Origin: Histomonas meleagridis | Taxonomy: Eukaryota > Parabasalia > Tritrichomonadida > Dientamoebidae | Length of the DNA: 64,000 nucleotides | Assembly (NCBI GenBank): GCA_020186115.1 | Contig: WSYJ01000138.1 | Location: 62,001-126,000, forward strand | Direction of reading: 5' to 3' | Shown here: piece by piece, positions 60,085-64,000 of the stretch | Position numbering within the stretch: the first letter of the stretch is position 1 | Layout: each line of letters opens with the position of its first letter | The notes under the pieces: generated by a model | Database searches by the model: none | What the model was told of the DNA's origin: nothing | Seen by the model: the letters and a program-made list of their open reading frames with translations, nothing else | Translations under genes and position numbers: made by a program

Positions 60085-60567
60085 ATGTCGAACGAAGTGA
60101 GAAATACAAGCGCTTTTCCTCCGCCACCAGATGAATATAAGGCTTTTACTTCAGAAGAAAAGATTGAGTCTATTCAGCCGCCATTCCCTCCATCAGGACC
60201 AATAAAGGTTTTTGGCCAAAATCAAACAGAAGAACAAGTTCAAACATTGGAAGAACAAGGAATTCCAGTTCTTTACGACGAAAGTCAACCATCTCTACTT
60301 GAACTTAAAAAACTTAATCATAAAATCCTATTTGCATTTCAAAAATTAGTCGGAATTATAGCCGAAGGTAATGAATCAACTGACGAATGCCTTGAACATA
60401 TAAAACATTTATTCCTAAATGCACATTATATTTTACACAAATTAAGATCTATTCAGGCATACGAACATATGCACTATTGTCTACAAGAACAGACAAGGCA
60501 GCTCGATGCGTTCAAGCAAGATTTTGATGCAAAACTTGAAGAAATTTCACACTTAACCCCACCATAG
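60085..60567 (+). CDS. MED7: Mediator complex subunit 7
   Basis: 160 residues from ATG 60085; a GTG nine bases upstream in frame is not a eukaryotic start. The N-terminus has the MED7 signature (AFPPPPDEYKAFT) and a Pro-rich segment (PPFPPSGPIKVFG) that lies across MED21. Then come LEEQGIPVLYDE and the helical core (LLELKKLNHKILFAFQKLVG; LEHIKHLFLNAHYILHKLRS), which forms the hinge with MED21. Length is somewhat short (yeast 222, human 233), lacking part of the C-terminal coiled coil. It should be in the middle module of nuclear Mediator. Confidence 0.9.
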   Translation: MSNEVRNTSAFPPPPDEYKAFTSEEKIESIQPPFPPSGPIKVFGQNQTEEQVQTLEEQGIPVLYDESQPSLLELKKLNHKILFAFQKLVGIIAEGNESTDECLEHIKHLFLNAHYILHKLRSIQAYEHMHYCLQEQTRQLDAFKQDFDAKLEEISHLTPP

Positions 60568-60881
60568 ATATCAAAAATTAAATTTGGCTTAATGTTAATA
60601 TCCACTTCTAATAAATAAACAGACATCCCCAATATTACTATTTTGCTTGAATTATGTCTTTTTTAATTTGTTTTAAATAATTTCCTTTCAATTTTTTATT
60701 GTCATTATCAAAGCGGATAATAATTGGGTAGATAAAGGCTAGCTGTTGCCATGGTATGGATGCTGCTAATGACATTTTTCCAGTATTTCAGAAAGAAAAA
60801 TCATTTTGGGGCATCCCGCATAACCGTTCTTGATGGAAGTCTCTTTTATTTGAAGCCCTTGCGTGAAATCGTTTTTTTATT
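60568..60881. other. Hsp70 upstream region
   Basis: 314 bp. Near 60820-60828 CATAACCGT is the reverse complement of ACGGTTATG found before RPL11 and the ArfGAP gene. TTTCAGAAAG at 60786-60795 has a TTC/GAA pair but with one-base spacing, so it is not a proper heat-shock element. No gene seen. Confidence 0.4.
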
Positions 60882-62540
60882 ATGTCAGTTATAGGTATTG
60901 ATTTAGGTACAACATACAGTTGTGTTGGTGTTTTCAGATACAATCGTGTTGATATTATAGCGAATGATATGGGTAATCGTACAACACCATCTTATGTTGC
61001 ATTTACAGAAGAAGTAAGACTTGTTGGTGATGCCGCAAAGAACCAAGCAGCCATGAATCCAACAAATACAGTATTTGATGCCAAGCGTATGATAGGACGT
61101 AAATTTAGTGATCCAGTTGTTCAAAAAGATATGCAACATTGGCCATTCAAAGTCGTTCGTGGTGAAGTAGATCGTCCAAGAATTCAAGTTCAATGGAAAG
61201 GTGAAACGAAACAATTCTATCCGGAAGAAATCTCAGCTATGGTGTTAGGTAAAATGAAAGAAATTGCAGAAAGTCAACTTACAGACAAAGTCAAAGATGC
61301 GGTTATTACAGTTCCCGCATATTTCAATGATGCCCAACGTCAAGCCACAAAAGATGCATGTGTCATTGCAGGATTAAATGTTCTTCGTATTGTTGATGAG
61401 CCAATAGCGGCTGCAATTGCATTTGGCTTTAATGAGATATACGGTTCAAAGCGTCATGTTTTAGTCTTCGATCTTGGCGGCGGTACATTTGATGTTTCAT
61501 TACTTGACATCGATGGCGACATGTTCGAAGTTCGTGCCACAGCAGGCGATACACATCTTGGCGGCGAAGACTTCGATAATCGTATGGTTAATTACTTTGC
61601 AGATCGATTCCAAAAGAAGTTCAAATGCGACTTACGACAATCGCCACGTGCATTACGTACATTACGAGCAGCATGCGAACGATCTAAGCGAACATTATCC
61701 ACAGCCACATCCGCATCCATTGTTTGTGACTCATTATATGAAGGCCACGACTTTGTGGATAACATTTCACGTGCAATGTTCGAGAACTTAAATGATGAAT
61801 TGTTCAGATCGACGATGACACCAGTTGCACAAGTATTAAGGGATGCGAACATGTCGAAGTCAGACGTCACAGATATAGTTTTAGTTGGAGGTTCATCACG
61901 TATTCCACGTGTTCAACAATTGTTACAAGACTTCTTCAATGGCAAGCAGCCATGCCGTGGCGTTGATCTGGATGAAGCAGTTGCATATGGTGCAGCATTA
62001 CAAGCAGCAATTATCAAAGGCAATATCTTCAAAATTCCCTGTAACTTAGATGTTGTACCACTTTCATTAGGTATCGAAACAGCGGGCGGAATGATGACAG
62101 TGCTCATTCCACGTAATACAACAATTCCAATAAAGAAGTCAAATGTCTTCACAACGTTCTCAGATAATCAGCCCGCAGTTACAATCAAAGTTTATGAAGG
62201 AGAACGTTCTCGAACATGCGACAACAACTTACTTGGTACATTCGATTTAACAGGCATTCCGCCAGCGCCACGCGGCGTACCACAGATTGAAGTTACATTC
62301 GATGTTGACGCGGATGGTATTATGAACGTTTCGGCACAAGATAAGTCGACAGGTAACGTGAAGAAGATCACGATTAAGAATGAGAAAGGACGTCTTTCAC
62401 AAGCAGATATCGATAAAATGGTTGCAGACGCAGAAAAGTACAAAGCACAAGATGAAGAAGTGCGTAAGAAAGTCGAAGCGAAGAATGCACTTGAAGATGT
62501 ACGTAACTCATCAAATCAAGAACAGTTTGCTAAACGATAA
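60882..62540 (+). CDS. Cytosolic Hsp70, truncated in the substrate-domain lid
   Basis: 552 residues (usual cytosolic length about 640-660). The ATPase domain is complete: [75 protein letters not shown]. The beta substrate domain follows ([32 protein letters not shown]). The alpha lid breaks off after EAKNALE: from about 62497 the expected lid sequence continues in another frame (ending at 62577), so one indel at 62491-62497 truncated it. Lid helices and the EEVD co-chaperone tail are missing. It may still bind ATP and peptide with fast release, or be a decaying paralog. The G/C content of third positions is higher than in neighbours. Confidence 0.93.
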   Translation: MSVIGIDLGTTYSCVGVFRYNRVDIIANDMGNRTTPSYVAFTEEVRLVGDAAKNQAAMNPTNTVFDAKRMIGRKFSDPVVQKDMQHWPFKVVRGEVDRPRIQVQWKGETKQFYPEEISAMVLGKMKEIAESQLTDKVKDAVITVPAYFNDAQRQATKDACVIAGLNVLRIVDEPIAAAIAFGFNEIYGSKRHVLVFDLGGGTFDVSLLDIDGDMFEVRATAGDTHLGGEDFDNRMVNYFADRFQKKFKCDLRQSPRALRTLRAACERSKRTLSTATSASIVCDSLYEGHDFVDNISRAMFENLNDELFRSTMTPVAQVLRDANMSKSDVTDIVLVGGSSRIPRVQQLLQDFFNGKQPCRGVDLDEAVAYGAALQAAIIKGNIFKIPCNLDVVPLSLGIETAGGMMTVLIPRNTTIPIKKSNVFTTFSDNQPAVTIKVYEGERSRTCDNNLLGTFDLTGIPPAPRGVPQIEVTFDVDADGIMNVSAQDKSTGNVKKITIKNEKGRLSQADIDKMVADAEKYKAQDEEVRKKVEAKNALEDVRNSSNQEQFAKR

Positions 62541-62916
62541 GGAATCAAACAATGATAAACTCAAATATATTTGCTAAATAAACGTTGACGTAATTACATT
62601 CGAAGCCAAATAATGTTAGTTGTGCAATATCTTTATCAATATACAGCAGCAGTGCGCATAATGTGGAAATGGGTCAAATAGTGATTCATTAGGATCATTT
62701 GAAATTAAATAAATGTTAAACATAGAAATATTTTATAAAAAGATATAAAAATATTCTCAAAAAAATATGATCATAAAGAGGTTCAAATTATAAACAAAAA
62801 CGATCGGATTCAATTTAATTAGTTTTCAAAAAGTTTTATCGTATCACATAAATGATTTTTGAATACTCGAATTCAATACTTTACATAAAAATGCCTCAAA
62901 GCCTGATTTAAATCTG
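62541..62916. other. Intergenic, no gene seen beyond the lost Hsp70 lid frame
   Basis: The first 37 bases are the out-of-frame lid remnant of Hsp70. The remainder is AT-rich with no supported frame. Confidence 0.45.
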
Positions 62917-64000
62917 ATGGAAAACCCAATAACAAATGATAATGAAAAGATCAAGTTATTACATAAAACCATTATTTGTATGAACAAGGATAATATTTCT
63001 CAGTCATCACGTGTAATTATTAATATGTTTGACTTTAATCATCCATATTCTTTTAATTTAATAATTAGTCAAATAATATTTTCAGTCTTTGTTACAAAGA
63101 AAGACTTTAATATATATTTTGATTTCATGAAGGAAATTGAATCATTTGAAGAAACAAACAAAGTTAAATACAAAATAATTTATGTTTTTAAGAATTTCCT
63201 TCTTTATAAAAAATCACGAGAATCAAATTTTCTTCTCTATCAAATGGTTGCACATAACTTAATAGAACTAAAATCTTTTAGATATGAAACTATTTCATAT
63301 TTTGTGCATTATATGTCTGAAGAAGAAATTTCAAAATTACCTTTTGATTATCGAAAACTCATTGAAGAACATTATGAAGAGCTTTCAAAGAATGATTGGG
63401 AACTTCATAAGAAATTAAGTGAAGAAGGAAACAATTCAAGTGAAATAGCGAAAATAATTCGAAATGATGAAATAGAAAAACTTCAAGAAATATCATCACA
63501 AGAAAACTTTAATTTTAATCAAACAATTGAACCATCACTTTATGAAAGATATTCATTCATTAATCAAGAAAATGTTACATTAATTGATTATGCAGCATTT
63601 TTTGGATCAATTAATTGTTTTAAATTTTTGTTAATGAATGGTTCTAAGTTTAATAATTTTACAGGAAAATATGCAGTTGCAGGTGGAAATAAAGAAATCA
63701 TTCATTTATGTGAACAAAACCATTCACCATTTGCAGGTGCTTCTGAAATAGCAATTAAATTTCATCAAAATGATATCTTTCATTATCTTTATGAAAATAA
63801 AATTGGGAAAATTAATTGTTTGGAAGAATTAGGAAGAAAATGCATTTCAAATTATAACCATGAACTTTTATCTTTTTTAGAAAAAGAAGGAATGGAAGTT
63901 ACTAATGATATTATTAATGAAGCAGCAAAAATTGGAAATATATATCTCATTAAATATTTTCTTCAGAATAAGGAAATCCCAAAAAATATTATAGTTTTTG
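62917..64000 (+). CDS. DUF3447-ankyrin protein, cut by the window edge
   Basis: ATG 62917 opens a frame of 361 codons that reaches the right edge without a stop. It has the family N-terminal region (SRVIINMFDFNHPYSFNLII), the link YEELSKNDWELHKKL, DUF3447 (about 215-300: LIDYAAFFGSINCFKFLLMN, YAVAGGNKEIIHLCEQNHSPF) and the pre-ankyrin helices (ISFLEKEGMEV-like, AAKIGNIYLIKYFLQ). The edge falls just before the ankyrin repeats should begin, so whether it has interrupted repeats cannot be seen. It is closest in wording to the 2540 gene. Confidence 0.88.
   Translation, partial: MENPITNDNEKIKLLHKTIICMNKDNISQSSRVIINMFDFNHPYSFNLIISQIIFSVFVTKKDFNIYFDFMKEIESFEETNKVKYKIIYVFKNFLLYKKSRESNFLLYQMVAHNLIELKSFRYETISYFVHYMSEEEISKLPFDYRKLIEEHYEELSKNDWELHKKLSEEGNNSSEIAKIIRNDEIEKLQEISSQENFNFNQTIEPSLYERYSFINQENVTLIDYAAFFGSINCFKFLLMNGSKFNNFTGKYAVAGGNKEIIHLCEQNHSPFAGASEIAIKFHQNDIFHYLYENKIGKINCLEELGRKCISNYNHELLSFLEKEGMEVTNDIINEAAKIGNIYLIKYFLQNKEIPKNIIVF

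Noticed and set aside
60786-60795. Heat-shock element before Hsp70
   Set aside because: TTCAGAA has a one-base gap between half-sites instead of two, and no third pentamer is present.
1-64000. CRISPR arrays or insertion sequences
   Set aside because: The regular repeats are ankyrin-coding units of 170 nt, not short palindromic repeats with unique spacers, and no transposase is recognisable.

Overview
The window looks like nuclear DNA of a trichomonad parabasalid protist, most like Tritrichomonas. It is very AT-rich. It carries many copies of the trichomonad-expanded DUF3447/ankyrin family, a BspA-like leucine-rich remnant, several Rab-like GTPases, short intergenic gaps, stop codons that often overlap TAAA (the poly(A) signal known in Trichomonas), and promoter motifs resembling the T. 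vaginalis M3/M5 elements. This is read from the sequence and family knowledge; no database search was possible.

Layout. 1-8 kb: a partial membrane protein, a frameshifted Sel1-repeat pseudogene, an ankyrin gene (2540-4908) and a decayed virus/phage tail-fibre-like gene (5.3-7.3 kb). 8-15 kb: a bacterial-type GH36 alpha-galactosidase, a divergent ER Hsp70 (GRP170-like), a small coiled-coil protein and a PABP-like multi-RRM protein. 15.1-16.8 kb: a cluster of CRESS-DNA-virus-like genes with an arginine-tailed capsid, most plausibly an endogenous kirkovirus-like element. 17.4-21.6 kb: an ankyrin gene ending in a UBR-box zinc finger. 21.7-31 kb: linker-histone-like, HeH/tail-anchored, BTB-like and glucosidase II beta-like proteins, two Rabs and an uninterrupted ankyrin gene. 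31.5-42 kb: an ankyrin gene with FFxKLFG repeats, a karyopherin-like HEAT protein, a flagellar STPGR protein and an ankyrin pseudogene with a Gly/Trp-rich tail. 42.5-55 kb: RPS4, TRAPPC2, a BspA remnant, an EF-hand protein, a degenerate GTPase, RPL11 and an importin. 55-64 kb: two ankyrin loci facing each other, an ArfGAP, MED7, a truncated Hsp70, and an ankyrin gene running off the right edge.

The most unusual system is the ankyrin genes. In four apparently functional loci nearly every ankyrin repeat is an open module separated from the next by a homologous non-coding spacer of about 71-77 nt. Units sit on an almost exact 170-nt lattice. The spacers contain stop codons and have lengths in all three classes modulo 3, while the ankyrin modules stay open and in register with a downstream C-terminal domain (UBR box, acidic tail, basic tail). 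The simplest reading is an exon-per-repeat gene with a spliceosomal (introner-like) intron in every repeat, in a lineage known for few introns. The splice sites are not canonical, so RNA evidence is needed.

The housekeeping genes (translation, ER quality control, vesicle traffic, nuclear transport, Mediator, flagellum) are ordinary single-exon genes. They show no operon logic but some divergent pairs share promoters as short as 79 bp.
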